A stretch of 64,000 bases of DNA from Desulfatitalea tepidiphila (lineage in GTDB: Bacteria; Desulfobacterota; Desulfobacteria; Desulfobacterales; Desulfosarcinaceae). The stretch's first letter is position 1; each line of letters begins with the position of its first letter. Shown piece after piece: positions 8,436-17,152 of this stretch. Position numbers and translations under genes: made by a program. Under the pieces are notes generated by a model that saw nothing but the letters and a program-made list of their open reading frames with translations, was not told where the DNA came from and ran no database searches. The stretch spans positions 744,001 through 808,000 of the forward strand of contig NZ_BCAG01000006.1 in the NCBI RefSeq assembly GCF_001293685.1. Direction: 5' to 3'.

Positions 8436-10841
8436 ATGGCAAAACCCGTCAGTACCTCGCAGATTTTAAAAAAGCGGGCACGCAAACAAAACGGCAACAC
8501 CTGGTCCAGGATCATCAAATGGTCCCTGTGGTCGGTCTTCCTGCTCATGCTGGTGGCCGGCGCCGCCACAGTGGGCATCTTCTTCTATTTAAGCCGGGAC
8601 CTTCCCAAGATCTCCACCTTGAAGGATTATCATCCGTCGATCGTCACCACGGTTTTGTCTGACGACAACCGCAAGATCGCCGAATTCTACCGCGAACGGC
8701 GCATCGTGGTCCCGCTGGAAGATATTCCCCTTCAACTGCGACAGGCCTTTATCAGCGCCGAGGATGCCCGCTTTTACAAACACCGGGGCATCGACGTGTT
8801 CAGCATCGTGCGCGCCTTTTTCAAAAACCTGGAAGCGGGCGCCATCGTTCAGGGCGGCAGCACCATCACCCAGCAGGTCACCAAAAGTTTTCTGCTGACC
8901 CCGGAACGCAGCTATGAACGTAAGATCAAAGAGGCCCTGCTGGCTTATCAGATCGACAAGACCTTCAGCAAAGACGAAATTCTCTATCTTTACCTGAACC
9001 AGATCTACCTGGGCCATGGCGCTTATGGCGTCGAGGCCGCGGCCGAAAATTATTTCGGTAAACCGGTGAAAGACCTCAACTTGGCCGAATGCGCCATTCT
9101 GGCCGGTCTGCCCCAGGCGCCGAGCCGCTATTCGCCGTTTCACTATCCCGAGCGGGCCAAGCAACGACAGATCTATGTGCTCAACCGCATGGTGGACGAA
9201 GGCTACATCACCCAGATCGAAGCCTCCGAGGCCATGTCGGTCCAACTGGACATCCACCCGCGCCGCAACTGGTACCTGGAGCAGGTACCCGTATACACCG
9301 AGGACATCCGACGCTACGTGGAGAAAAAGTATGGCGAGGAGACGCTCTATCGCGACGGGTTGAAGATCTATGCGGCCGTGAACATCGAAATGCAGAAAGC
9401 GGCCCGCGCGGAGATTCAAAACGGGCTAAAGGAGCTGGATCGCCGGGAGGGTTACCGTGGCCCCCTTGAGAAGCTGAGCCCCGACGAAATCGAAGCCTTT
9501 TCCCAGGAGTTGCTCAAAGAGTTCGCCGAAAAGCCTCCCGAAAAGGACGCCAGCATCCGAGGGGTGGTGATCGATGTGGACGACAAGGCCGGACGCGTGA
9601 CCGTGCGCATGGGAGACCGGCGCGGCGTGATCCCATTCGAAAAGATGCGTTGGGCGCGCAAGCCCAACCCCGACGTCTCCTTTTTCGCGGCCCGCCTCAC
9701 CCGTCCGAGCCAGGCGCTGTCCGTGGGCGACGTGATATTGGTCGAACTGGTCGAGCACGATCCCAAGACGGATCTGTGGCAGCTGAATCTCGACCAGGTG
9801 CCGGAGGTTCAGGCGGCCCTGGTGTGTATCGAGGTCGGCACCGGCCTGGTCAAGGTGATGGTCGGCGGTCGGGACTTCATGGAGAGCCAGTTCAACCGCG
9901 CCACCCAATCGCGCCGCCAGCCAGGTTCGGCCTTCAAGCCGATCATCTATGCCGCCGCCCTGGACCGGGGCTACACGCCGGCCACCACCATCATCGATTC
10001 GCCCATCGTCTTCGAAGACGAAGAACACGATTTCACCTGGAAGCCGAAAAACTACGGGAAAAAATTCTACGGTCCGACCCTGCTGCGTGAGGCGCTGGCC
10101 CAGTCGCGCAACGTCGTCACGATCAAAATCATGCAGGATATCGGCATCGACTATGTGATCGACTATGCCCGCAAACTGGGCATCGAGTCGGATCTGAGCC
10201 GGGACCTATCCATTGCCTTGGGCTCTTCGGGCGTGTCCCTTCTGGAAATCGTCAAGGCCTATTCGGTCTTTGCCAATCAGGGCTATCTAGTGGAACCCGC
10301 ATTTATTACCAAGATCGAGGATCGCGACGGCAATGTCCTCGAAGAGATGGATCCGGTCCGTAAACAGGTGATCGAACCGAGCACCGCCTATATCATGACC
10401 AGCCTGATGGAAGGCGTCGTCAAATTCGGCACCGGCCAACGGGTCAGGGCGCTCAAGCGTCCGGTGGCCGGCAAGACGGGCACGACCAACAACTTGTTCG
10501 ACGCCTGGTTCGTGGGCTACACGCCACGCTTTGTTACCGGCGTCTGGGTCGGCTACGACCAGGAGCGCTCCATGGGCAAGGGTGAAACCGGCTCACGGGC
10601 CGCCAGTCCGATCTGGCTTGGATTCATGCAGCAGATCCTCAAAAATGAACCGGTACGTATTTTTCAAGTCCCCGAAGGCGTGGTGTTTGCCAAAATCGAT
10701 GCCGATACGGGCCTGTTGCCCATCCCGGAATCCAAGCACACGATCTTCGAGTGTTTCAAGGAGGGCACCGTGCCGACCGAATCCACGCCCAAACCGGGCA
10801 CGGTGACCGCACCGGATCAGTTTTTCAAACTGGACATGTAA
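8436..10841 (+). CDS. Penicillin-binding protein 1A (bifunctional transglycosylase/transpeptidase)
   Basis: 801 aa class A PBP. A cytoplasmic basic N-terminus is followed by a single membrane anchor (about 25-50). The GT51 glycosyltransferase domain shows EDARFYKHRG (catalytic Glu about 109) and GGSTITQQ. The PBP1A-type OB insert covers about 320-450. The transpeptidase domain carries SAFK (Ser about 498), SRN (in AQSRNVVTIK) and KTG (Lys about 680, in AGKTGTTNN). It polymerises and crosslinks peptidoglycan at the outer face of the inner membrane. The sensor kinase gene starts 12 bases after its stop, so the kinase and regulator may share its transcript. Confidence 0.95.
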   Translation: MAKPVSTSQILKKRARKQNGNTWSRIIKWSLWSVFLLMLVAGAATVGIFFYLSRDLPKISTLKDYHPSIVTTVLSDDNRKIAEFYRERRIVVPLEDIPLQLRQAFISAEDARFYKHRGIDVFSIVRAFFKNLEAGAIVQGGSTITQQVTKSFLLTPERSYERKIKEALLAYQIDKTFSKDEILYLYLNQIYLGHGAYGVEAAAENYFGKPVKDLNLAECAILAGLPQAPSRYSPFHYPERAKQRQIYVLNRMVDEGYITQIEASEAMSVQLDIHPRRNWYLEQVPVYTEDIRRYVEKKYGEETLYRDGLKIYAAVNIEMQKAARAEIQNGLKELDRREGYRGPLEKLSPDEIEAFSQELLKEFAEKPPEKDASIRGVVIDVDDKAGRVTVRMGDRRGVIPFEKMRWARKPNPDVSFFAARLTRPSQALSVGDVILVELVEHDPKTDLWQLNLDQVPEVQAALVCIEVGTGLVKVMVGGRDFMESQFNRATQSRRQPGSAFKPIIYAAALDRGYTPATTIIDSPIVFEDEEHDFTWKPKNYGKKFYGPTLLREALAQSRNVVTIKIMQDIGIDYVIDYARKLGIESDLSRDLSIALGSSGVSLLEIVKAYSVFANQGYLVEPAFITKIEDRDGNVLEEMDPVRKQVIEPSTAYIMTSLMEGVVKFGTGQRVRALKRPVAGKTGTTNNLFDAWFVGYTPRFVTGVWVGYDQERSMGKGETGSRAASPIWLGFMQQILKNEPVRIFQVPEGVVFAKIDADTGLLPIPESKHTIFECFKEGTVPTESTPKPGTVTAPDQFFKLDM

Positions 10842-10853
10842 AACAATCCGTTT

Positions 10854-13319
10854 ATGGGCCTTCGCCACATTCTCATGGTGCTCTCGCTGCTGGCGTTTCT
10901 ATCCGCTTCGGCCGGCGGTGTGCTTTACTACTCGGCCCTGCGCCGGGCCGCCTTCACCGAAGCCGAGCAGGGGGCGGCCACGCGGACCCAGTTGATCCAT
11001 AAGAGCATCACCTCGTTTCTTTCCGAACACCACAACACCATCGTCACCCTGGCCGGCCTGCCGGCGCTGCAGGAGGCCCTGCTGATCGACACCCCCGATG
11101 CCCTGTACCGCGGCAACGTGATGCTCGACCATTTCGCGGCCACCCTCAACGCCGACGTCTGCTACCTGATGAATCGCGATGGGATGACCGTCGCTTCGAG
11201 CAACCGCAGGGAGGTCGACAGCTTCGTCGGCCAAAACTTCCGCTTCCGCCCCTATTTCCAGCAGGCGATCAGGGGGGGGCACGGCACCTATCTGGCCCTG
11301 GGCGTCACCTCCGGCAAACGCGGCGTGTACCATGCGTATCCGGTCTATTCCGATCCCGAGGACAGGCCGATCGGGGTGGCGGTGATCAAGTCCTCCATCG
11401 AAATCATCGAACAAGAACTGGGGCTGCCTGCGGAGGACATTGTCCTGGTCATCAACGAGGCCGGCGTGATCTTTATCTCCAATCGGACCGAATGGCTATT
11501 CCATCTCGCCTGGCGTCTGTCACCCGAACAACTCCGGGATCTGCGCGAAACCCGGCAGTTCGGGCCGGGACCGTGGGAATGGACCGGCCTCATCCGAAAC
11601 GATAACTATGTCACCGATCGCAACGGTCAACGCTATTTGATCCATCGGGCCGACATCGACCGCTTCGCCGATTGGCATATTCTTTATCTGCGCAACACGC
11701 GCGCCATCTCCCAATCGGTCTCCGGACCGCTGCTGAGCATCGTGCGCCCGGTGGCCCTGCTGCTATCGGTCCTGATCGGCATATCGGTATTGGTGCTCTA
11801 TCAGAAAGCCAGCCGCGAAATTCTTCGTCGCCGCACTGCCGAACAGGCCCTGCGCCAAAGCGAAAACCGCTACCGCTCGCTGTATCACCACACCCCGGCC
11901 ATGCTGCACTCCATCGATCGGCAGGGCCGGCTGCTCAGCGTCAGCGATTTCTGGGTGGAGACCACCGGCTACAGCCGGGAAGAGGCCCTGGGCCGGCCGC
12001 TCACCGATTTTCTGGCGCCCGAATCCCGGCAATACGCTGCCTCGGTGAGCCTGCCGCAGTTTTTCAAATACGGCCATGTCAAGGATGTGCCCTACCGGCT
12101 GATCAAAAAAAACGGCGAAACCATCGATATCCTGCTGTCGGCCATCGCCGACCGCGGCCCGGACGGCACCATCCAGCGGTCCCTGGCGGTCTCCATCGAC
12201 GTGACCGAACGCAACCGGGCCGAAGAGGCGCTGCGCATCGCCAAAGAGGAACTGAGCCGCTATTCCAAGGAGCTGGAGCAGCAAGTTCGCAAGCGTACCA
12301 GTGAAATCACGGCCATCCTTAAATATACACCGGCGGTGGTCTACATGAAGGATACCCAGGGACGTTACCTGCTGGTCAACTCGCGTTTCGAAAAGCTGTT
12401 CGGGGTGACCAGCGCCGAGGTCCGGGGCAAAACCGACGACGAACTCCTGCCCGCCGAAGTGGCCCGGCAATTCAGCGCCAACGACGAACAGGTCCTGACC
12501 ACGGGCGAATCCCTGCATGTCGAAGAGCAGATTCCACTACCCGAAGGACGCCAGACCTACCTGTCGGTCAAGTTTCCCATCTACGAGGCATCGGGCAAGA
12601 TCCAGGGGGTTTGCGGCATCGCCGCAGACATCACAGCGCTGAAGCGTGCCCAGGAACAGCTGCGCCGGCTATCCGGGTCGATCATGGCCAACCAGGAAAA
12701 GGAACGGGCGCTGATCGCCAGGGAACTGCACGACGAACTGGGGCAGCTGCTCACGGCGCTGCGCATGGATGCGGTATGGCTGCAGGAACACCTGAAGGGC
12801 AAGGACACGCCGGCCGCCGAACGCGCGAGGGCCATCTGCGAACTGGTGGACACCACCATCGAGGAGGTGCGCGCCATGGCCATTCGCCTGCGCCCCGGCG
12901 TGCTGGACGACTTGGGGCTGGTCGAGGCCCTGGAATGGTATACGACCGAATTCGAACGGCGGGCAGAAATCGCCTGTATTTTCAACCACGGCGCCATTCC
13001 CGCCGTGGAAAACACCATCGCCACGGCCGCCTATCGTATCGCCCAGGAGGCGCTGACCAACGTGGCGCGGCATGCCAGGGCCAACCGGGCCAAAGTGGAT
13101 TTACGCATGGCGGACGACATCCTGGTGCTCGACGTCCGCGACGATGGCGTGGGTTTCAATCCTGGTGCGCTTTCGGAAAACCAGATGCTGGGTTTGGCGG
13201 GCATGCGGGAGCGGGCCGCTTTGGTGGGTGGACGTCTCGATGTCGCCTCCCTGCCGGGCCGGGGCACCGCGGTCCAGTTCCAGGTACGGTTGACCGGCTC
13301 CTTTGGAGGCACCATATGA
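10854..13319 (+). CDS. Membrane sensor histidine kinase with periplasmic Cache-like domain and two PAS domains (NarX/HisKA_3 type)
   Basis: 821 aa. Order: membrane segment (about 5-27), periplasmic dCache-like sensor (about 30-285), second membrane segment (about 290-312), PAS-1 (about 335-455), short coiled coil, PAS-2 (about 480-590), HisKA_3 dimerisation domain with phosphoacceptor His in RELHDELGQ, and HATPase_c with N-box EALTNVARHA and G-box DDGVGF. The small-molecule ligand is unknown. The stop overlaps the start of the response regulator gene by four bases (ATGA), so the pair is translationally coupled. ATG at 10854 has no clear ribosome site, so an alternative start at the next ATG (10875) is possible. 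Confidence 0.9.
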   Translation: MGLRHILMVLSLLAFLSASAGGVLYYSALRRAAFTEAEQGAATRTQLIHKSITSFLSEHHNTIVTLAGLPALQEALLIDTPDALYRGNVMLDHFAATLNADVCYLMNRDGMTVASSNRREVDSFVGQNFRFRPYFQQAIRGGHGTYLALGVTSGKRGVYHAYPVYSDPEDRPIGVAVIKSSIEIIEQELGLPAEDIVLVINEAGVIFISNRTEWLFHLAWRLSPEQLRDLRETRQFGPGPWEWTGLIRNDNYVTDRNGQRYLIHRADIDRFADWHILYLRNTRAISQSVSGPLLSIVRPVALLLSVLIGISVLVLYQKASREILRRRTAEQALRQSENRYRSLYHHTPAMLHSIDRQGRLLSVSDFWVETTGYSREEALGRPLTDFLAPESRQYAASVSLPQFFKYGHVKDVPYRLIKKNGETIDILLSAIADRGPDGTIQRSLAVSIDVTERNRAEEALRIAKEELSRYSKELEQQVRKRTSEITAILKYTPAVVYMKDTQGRYLLVNSRFEKLFGVTSAEVRGKTDDELLPAEVARQFSANDEQVLTTGESLHVEEQIPLPEGRQTYLSVKFPIYEASGKIQGVCGIAADITALKRAQEQLRRLSGSIMANQEKERALIARELHDELGQLLTALRMDAVWLQEHLKGKDTPAAERARAICELVDTTIEEVRAMAIRLRPGVLDDLGLVEALEWYTTEFERRAEIACIFNHGAIPAVENTIATAAYRIAQEALTNVARHARANRAKVDLRMADDILVLDVRDDGVGFNPGALSENQMLGLAGMRERAALVGGRLDVASLPGRGTAVQFQVRLTGSFGGTI

Positions 13320-13954
13320 TCCGAGTGTTTTTGGCAGATGACCACAGCATCGTTCGCGCAGGGCTGCGTCGCCTGATCGAAGAGAGCGGCGACATGGAGG
13401 TGGTCGCCGAGGCGGCCGACGGCAGTGAAGCCATCCGTATGATTCGCGAGATTCGCCCCGACGTGGCCGTCGTGGATCTCTCCATGCCGCAGATCGACGG
13501 ACTGGAAGTCATCGGCCGCATCCATCCCGAATTTCCGGAGCTTCCGATCATCGTCCTGACCATGCACGCGGAAAACCAATACGTAGTGCGCGCCATCGAG
13601 GCCGGCGCCATGGGATACATCACCAAGCAGTCTGCGCCCGAGCAGTTGGTGAAGGCGATCCGCAAGGTTATCAGCGGCGCGCGTTATCTGACCGACGATG
13701 CCACCGAATCCCTGGCTTTGCGGGTTTCCAAGGGCCGGCGGGGCGCGTCGGGTCTCGACGATCTCTCCACCCGGGAACTGCAGGTGCTGCGCCGCCTGGC
13801 CCTGGGACACACCAACCGAGAGATTGCCGAAACCTACCACATCAGCATCAAGACCGTGGACACCTACCGTTTCCGGCTGCTCAAAAAACTCCACCTGCGC
13901 AACAACGCCGACCTGTCCCGCTTTGCCATCCAGAACGGCCTGATCGAACCTTAG
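13316..13954 (+). CDS. NarL/FixJ family response regulator
   Basis: 212 aa. Receiver domain (1-120) with acidic pair in FLADDHS, phosphoacceptor Asp in AVVDLSMPQ, Thr in VLTMHAE and Lys in YITKQSAP; C-terminal LuxR-type HTH (about 145-205) with LSTRELQVLRRLALG and ISIKTVDTYRFRLLKKL. Start at 13316 with GGAGG six bases upstream, inside the 3' end of the kinase gene. It is the cognate partner of that kinase; target genes are unknown. The downstream thiolase gene is on the same strand 185 bases later and is a candidate target only by proximity. Confidence 0.93.
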   Translation: MIRVFLADDHSIVRAGLRRLIEESGDMEVVAEAADGSEAIRMIREIRPDVAVVDLSMPQIDGLEVIGRIHPEFPELPIIVLTMHAENQYVVRAIEAGAMGYITKQSAPEQLVKAIRKVISGARYLTDDATESLALRVSKGRRGASGLDDLSTRELQVLRRLALGHTNREIAETYHISIKTVDTYRFRLLKKLHLRNNADLSRFAIQNGLIEP

Positions 13955-14012
13955 GCGAAAGACACGGACATGGCAGGCGTGTGTGGGGCGGGTGGCCAGG
14001 GCCACGTGAGCC

Positions 14013-14036
14013 TATGGCATTCAATTGGAATTGCTA
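14013..14036 (+). repeat. Copy A of a short upstream motif (GGCATTCARTTRGAATTG)
   Basis: One of four related 24-bp sequences in this window, each upstream of a different transcription unit and in the same orientation as that unit. This copy is 104 bases before the thiolase start and reads GGCATTCAATTGGAATTG in its core, with a partial dyad TTC-AATTG-GAA. Confidence 0.5.
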
Positions 14037-14139
14037 TGCGTTGAAAAAGAGGCTTGCATTGAGGGCCACAGGTTCGTAGAAAGAGTGTTTGATATTCTAT
14101 TGCCAACCCTAATGCCAACCACCACAAGGAGAGGACAAT

Positions 14140-15315
14140 ATGCGTGAAGCAGTGATTGTCAGTGCGGTCCGCACGCCACTGGGCGGATTCAATGGTGCTT
14201 TGACCAACATCGGGGCCACCGATCTGGGCGGCATGGTCATGGCCGAAGCAGTCCGGCGCGCCGGTATCCAGCCGGCTCAAGTCGACGAAGCGATCATGGG
14301 CCAGGTGCTGCCCTGCGGATACGGCCAGAACCCGGCCAAGCAGGCGGCCATCAAGGCGGGTCTGCCCTGGGAAACCGAATGCATTACCATCAACAAAGTG
14401 TGCGGCTCGGCCCTTAAATCCGTGATGCTCGCAGCCCAGGCCATTCAACTGGGTGATGCCGATATTGTCGTGGCCGGCGGCATGGAAAACATGAGCATGG
14501 CGCCCTACTACCTGGAAAAGGCGCGCTTCGGCTACCGCATGGGCCCGGGCCAGATGCAGGACCACATGGTCCACGACGGCCTGTGGGATATTGTCAACGA
14601 CTTTCACATGGGCATCTCCAACGAACTGTGCTCGGAGAAGTACAACATCTCCCGGGAAACCCAGGATCGTTATGCCGACCAGAGCTACAAAAAAGCCTTG
14701 GCCGCCATCTCCGCGGGACGATTCAAGGATGAAATCCTGCCTGTCGCCATTCCCCAGCGCAAGGGAGATCCCAAGATTTTCGACAGCGACGAGTGCCCGC
14801 GCGAAACCAGCTTCGAGATCCTGTCCAAGATGCCCGGCGCCTTCAAGAAGGGCGGCGTCACCACGGCCGGCAATTCGTCGGTGATCAGCGACGGTGCCGC
14901 GGCCGTCGTGGTCATGGCGCGCGAACGGGCCGAAGCCCTGGGCTGCAATATCATGGCGACCGTCGGGGCCCAGGCCTCATTTGGCATCGACATGAAGTAC
15001 GTGCTGGTGGCCCCCATCTGGGCCGTGCCCAAGGCGCTCAAAAAAGAGGGCATCGGCATCGACCAGGTGGATCTGTTCGAGATCAACGAGGCCTTTTCCG
15101 GCTCCACCTGCGCCGTCATGCAGGAGCTCGAGCTCGACCCGGACAAGACCAACGTCAACGGCGGCTCGGTGGCCCTGGGCCATCCCATCGGCGCCAGCGG
15201 TTGCCGCGTACTGGTCACCCTGCTTTACGAAATGATCCGGCGCGACAGCAAAATCGGCGTGGCCTCCCTATGCCTGGGCGGTGGAGAAGCCGTTGCACTG
15301 GTCGTAAAACGATAA
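14140..15315 (+). CDS. Acetyl-CoA C-acetyltransferase (thiolase)
   Basis: 391 aa, standard thiolase length. Nucleophilic Cys88 in [14 protein letters not shown] near 316-320, His348 in GHPIGASGC and Cys378 in CLGGGEAV form the thiolase active site. It condenses two acetyl-CoA or cleaves acetoacetyl-CoA in the cytoplasm. AAGGAGAGG lies upstream of the ATG. It is followed 43 bases later by a 3-hydroxybutyryl-CoA dehydrogenase gene, so the pair probably forms a reversible C4 acyl-CoA module for butyrate-type or beta-oxidation metabolism. Confidence 0.95.
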   Translation: MREAVIVSAVRTPLGGFNGALTNIGATDLGGMVMAEAVRRAGIQPAQVDEAIMGQVLPCGYGQNPAKQAAIKAGLPWETECITINKVCGSALKSVMLAAQAIQLGDADIVVAGGMENMSMAPYYLEKARFGYRMGPGQMQDHMVHDGLWDIVNDFHMGISNELCSEKYNISRETQDRYADQSYKKALAAISAGRFKDEILPVAIPQRKGDPKIFDSDECPRETSFEILSKMPGAFKKGGVTTAGNSSVISDGAAAVVVMARERAEALGCNIMATVGAQASFGIDMKYVLVAPIWAVPKALKKEGIGIDQVDLFEINEAFSGSTCAVMQELELDPDKTNVNGGSVALGHPIGASGCRVLVTLLYEMIRRDSKIGVASLCLGGGEAVALVVKR

Positions 15316-15358
15316 GTCGATCCACGACACATCAATACATCAAAAAAGGAGCAAGCGG

Positions 15359-16207
15359 ATGGAGATCAAAACCTTTGGCGTGGTGGGCGCCGGTCAGATG
15401 GGCTGCGGCATCGCCCAGGTGGCGGCTCAAAGCGGCCTGAACGTGATCATGAACGACATCAAGGACGAATTCGTGCAACGCGGTCTGAGCACGATCACCA
15501 AATTCTTCGACAAGGGGATTCAAAAGGGCAAGCTGACCGAGGCCCAGAAGAGTGATGTCCTCGGACGCATCCAACCGAGTACGTCCCTGGACGATATGGC
15601 CGGCGCCGACTTCGTGGTCGAAGCCGCCGTGGAGCGCGAAGACCTCAAATTCGAGATCTTCCGCAAGCTGGACAAGATCTGTCGGCCCGAAGTGATCCTG
15701 AGCACCAACACCTCGTCCATCCCCATCGGCCGCATCGCCTCCCAGACTTCGCGGCCGGCCCAAGTCATCGGCATGCACTTCATGAACCCGGTGCCCCTGA
15801 TGAAACTCGTCGAGGTAATCCGGGGCATCGCCACCTCCGAAGAGACCTTCAAGACCACCTGGGACCTCTCGGTGGAGTTCGGCAAGACCCCGGCCGAAGC
15901 CAACGACTACCCCGGCTTCATCGCCAACCGCATTCTTCTGCCCATGATCAACGAAGCGATTTTCGCCCTCTACCATGGCGTGGGCACCCGCGAAGCCATC
16001 GACACAGTCATGCAGCTCGGCATGAACCACCCCATGGGCCCGCTGACCCTGGCCGATCTCATCGGACTGGACACCTGTCTGGCCATCATGGAGACCCTTT
16101 ACGAAGGCTTCAAAGACTCCAAGTACCGCCCCTGTCCTCTGCTTCGCAAGTACGTGGAAGCAGGCTGGCTGGGCCGCAAGACCGGCAAGGGATTCTACGA
16201 GTATTAG
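15359..16207 (+). CDS. 3-hydroxybutyryl-CoA dehydrogenase
   Basis: 282 aa, the length of the stand-alone bacterial enzyme. Rossmann motif [14 protein letters not shown] at the N-terminus binds NAD(P). [20 protein letters not shown] contains the catalytic His, with Glu in VEVIRG, and [11 protein letters not shown] belongs to the C-terminal helical domain. It reduces acetoacetyl-CoA to 3-hydroxybutyryl-CoA or the reverse. A strong AAAAAAGGAG precedes the ATG. It is the second gene of the thiolase pair, and an intrinsic terminator follows 120 bases after the stop. Confidence 0.94.
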   Translation: MEIKTFGVVGAGQMGCGIAQVAAQSGLNVIMNDIKDEFVQRGLSTITKFFDKGIQKGKLTEAQKSDVLGRIQPSTSLDDMAGADFVVEAAVEREDLKFEIFRKLDKICRPEVILSTNTSSIPIGRIASQTSRPAQVIGMHFMNPVPLMKLVEVIRGIATSEETFKTTWDLSVEFGKTPAEANDYPGFIANRILLPMINEAIFALYHGVGTREAIDTVMQLGMNHPMGPLTLADLIGLDTCLAIMETLYEGFKDSKYRPCPLLRKYVEAGWLGRKTGKGFYEY

Positions 16208-16329
16208 GAGTACCTGCAACCGCACCTTGCCGGCACGTGCGTGACTTCAGGAAGATAAAAAGCGACGAGCGACCCGCGGGACACCGCTTTTACACACCGC
16301 CAAGAGTTATCGACGGTGGATGAAAGCGG

Positions 16330-16348
16330 CGGCCCTGCGGGCCGTTTT
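16330..16348 (+). terminator. Intrinsic terminator after the thiolase/dehydrogenase pair
   Basis: Stem CGGCCC (16330-16335) / GGGCCG (16339-16344) with a 3-nt loop and TTTT at 16345-16348. Flanking A-rich and T-rich bases can extend the stem. Confidence 0.75.
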
Positions 16349-16411
16349 CCATCCGTTCCATCCAAGCGGCAGCAAAACCCTTCGCTTGGGTTAACTTCGC
16401 ATAGGCACGGA

Positions 16412-16960
16412 TCAGCGAATCAGTTCGTCGATGTTTCGGATCAATGTTTCGGTCTGATTTTCGAGAAGCGAAAACCCGGTGTTCTCCCTGAATAGAATTC
16501 TGCGATCCTTGTCGATGATGATATATACCCGGCTGGCGACCGGAAGCAGCCAGTGCTTGGCATCGTAAGCCCGAATGACTTTCATCTCCTGGTCGGAAAG
16601 CAGGGTCAAATCGTTGAGTTTGTGCCTGGCGATAAATTTACGGTGCGAAGCGGTGGAATCTTTGCTAATGCCGATCACCTGGATATTTCTCGATTCAAAC
16701 TGCGCGATGTTTTGTTGAAACTCAACAAATTCGGCCGTTCAGTTTTTTGTGTCGTCCTTTGGGTAAAAAGCGATCACCGCACCCCGGCGCCCCTCGAGCA
16801 TCCCGCTCAACGTAACTGATTCGTCATTCTGGTCCTGAAGAGTAAAATCCTCGGCCGTGCCACCCACATGGTGAGGGCCAAGCGCCTGGTTGTTCGCCGC
16901 ACATCCAAAAAAAATCAACCCGGCCGAGGCAAGGCCTATCATCAACTTTTTCCGCATCAT
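16412..16960 (-). CDS. Selenocysteine-containing peroxiredoxin (AhpC/TSA-Bcp family lipoprotein, UGA read as Sec)
   Basis: Read through one in-frame TGA at 16741-16739, the frame encodes a complete 182-aa peroxiredoxin. Before TGA: signal peptide with lipobox-like IFFGC (Cys20), then AEDFTLQDQ and AFYPKDDTKN; after it: VIGISKDSTASHRKF, LTLLSDQE and ASRVYIIIDKD. The TGA is codon 74 and falls exactly at the peroxidatic residue of PxxxTxxC (P67, T71, U74). No other Cys follows, so this would be a 1-Sec enzyme reducing peroxides in the periplasm. A perfect hairpin starts nine bases after the TGA (separate entry). Start: GGAGGTGAC precedes two adjacent ATGs (16960 and 16957). Conceptual translation without recoding gives two useless halves ending at 16739. 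A pseudogene is unlikely because the frame is intact on both sides. It is divergent from an OhrR-like gene. Confidence 0.88.
16711..16729 (-). promoter_or_regulatory. SECIS-like hairpin downstream of the Sec UGA
   Basis: On the minus strand UUUGUUGA-GUU-UCAACAAA forms a perfect 8-bp stem with apical loop GUU. It starts 9 nt after the UGA, so the loop is 17 nt downstream, with G first. This matches the known bacterial SECIS layout (hairpin just 3' of UGA, G among the first loop bases) that recruits SelB. Confidence 0.75.
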
Positions 16961-17045
16961 GTCACCTCCTATCACCTTTGGATTGTCAGAAAACGCAAAA
17001 ATTGCCGTTACCACCTGGGGATCTGCCAGAGGGATAAGTTGCTAT

Positions 17046-17068
17046 CACAAAATTTAATTGTGCACAAT
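17046..17068. promoter_or_regulatory. OhrR-like operator, site I
   Basis: CACAA-AATTTAA-TTGTG (17046-17062) overlaps the perfect palindrome ATTGTGCACAAT (17057-17068). The AT-rich layout resembles known OhrR boxes (ACAATT-AATTGT). It lies between the divergent Sec-peroxiredoxin and OhrR-like genes. A related sequence lies at 17099-17114. Confidence 0.55.
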
Positions 17069-17098
17069 ACATTTAGCGCCGACCTATCGATTGTTTTT

Positions 17099-17114
17099 CA
17101 AATTAAATTGTGCA
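17099..17114. promoter_or_regulatory. OhrR-like operator, site II
   Basis: CAAATTAAATTGTGCA repeats the site I sequence CAAAATTTAATTGTGCA (17048-17064) in the same orientation, 51 bp closer to the regulator gene. Two spaced sites suggest control of both divergent promoters by the MarR-family protein encoded next door. Confidence 0.5.
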
Positions 17115-17152
17115 AAACTCAAAACAGCTAAAAAATAACAGGGGCTTTTCTA

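Noticed and set aside
12611-13954. 447-codon frame that includes the response regulator
   Set aside because: The part before 13316 lies in another frame of the kinase gene and has no domain similarity. The regulator starts at 13316 with a GGAGG and an ATGA overlap.
16412-16678. Separate 88-aa protein of unknown function
   Set aside because: It is the C-terminal half of the peroxiredoxin, in frame with the upstream half across the TGA. Calling it a gene would hide the selenoprotein.
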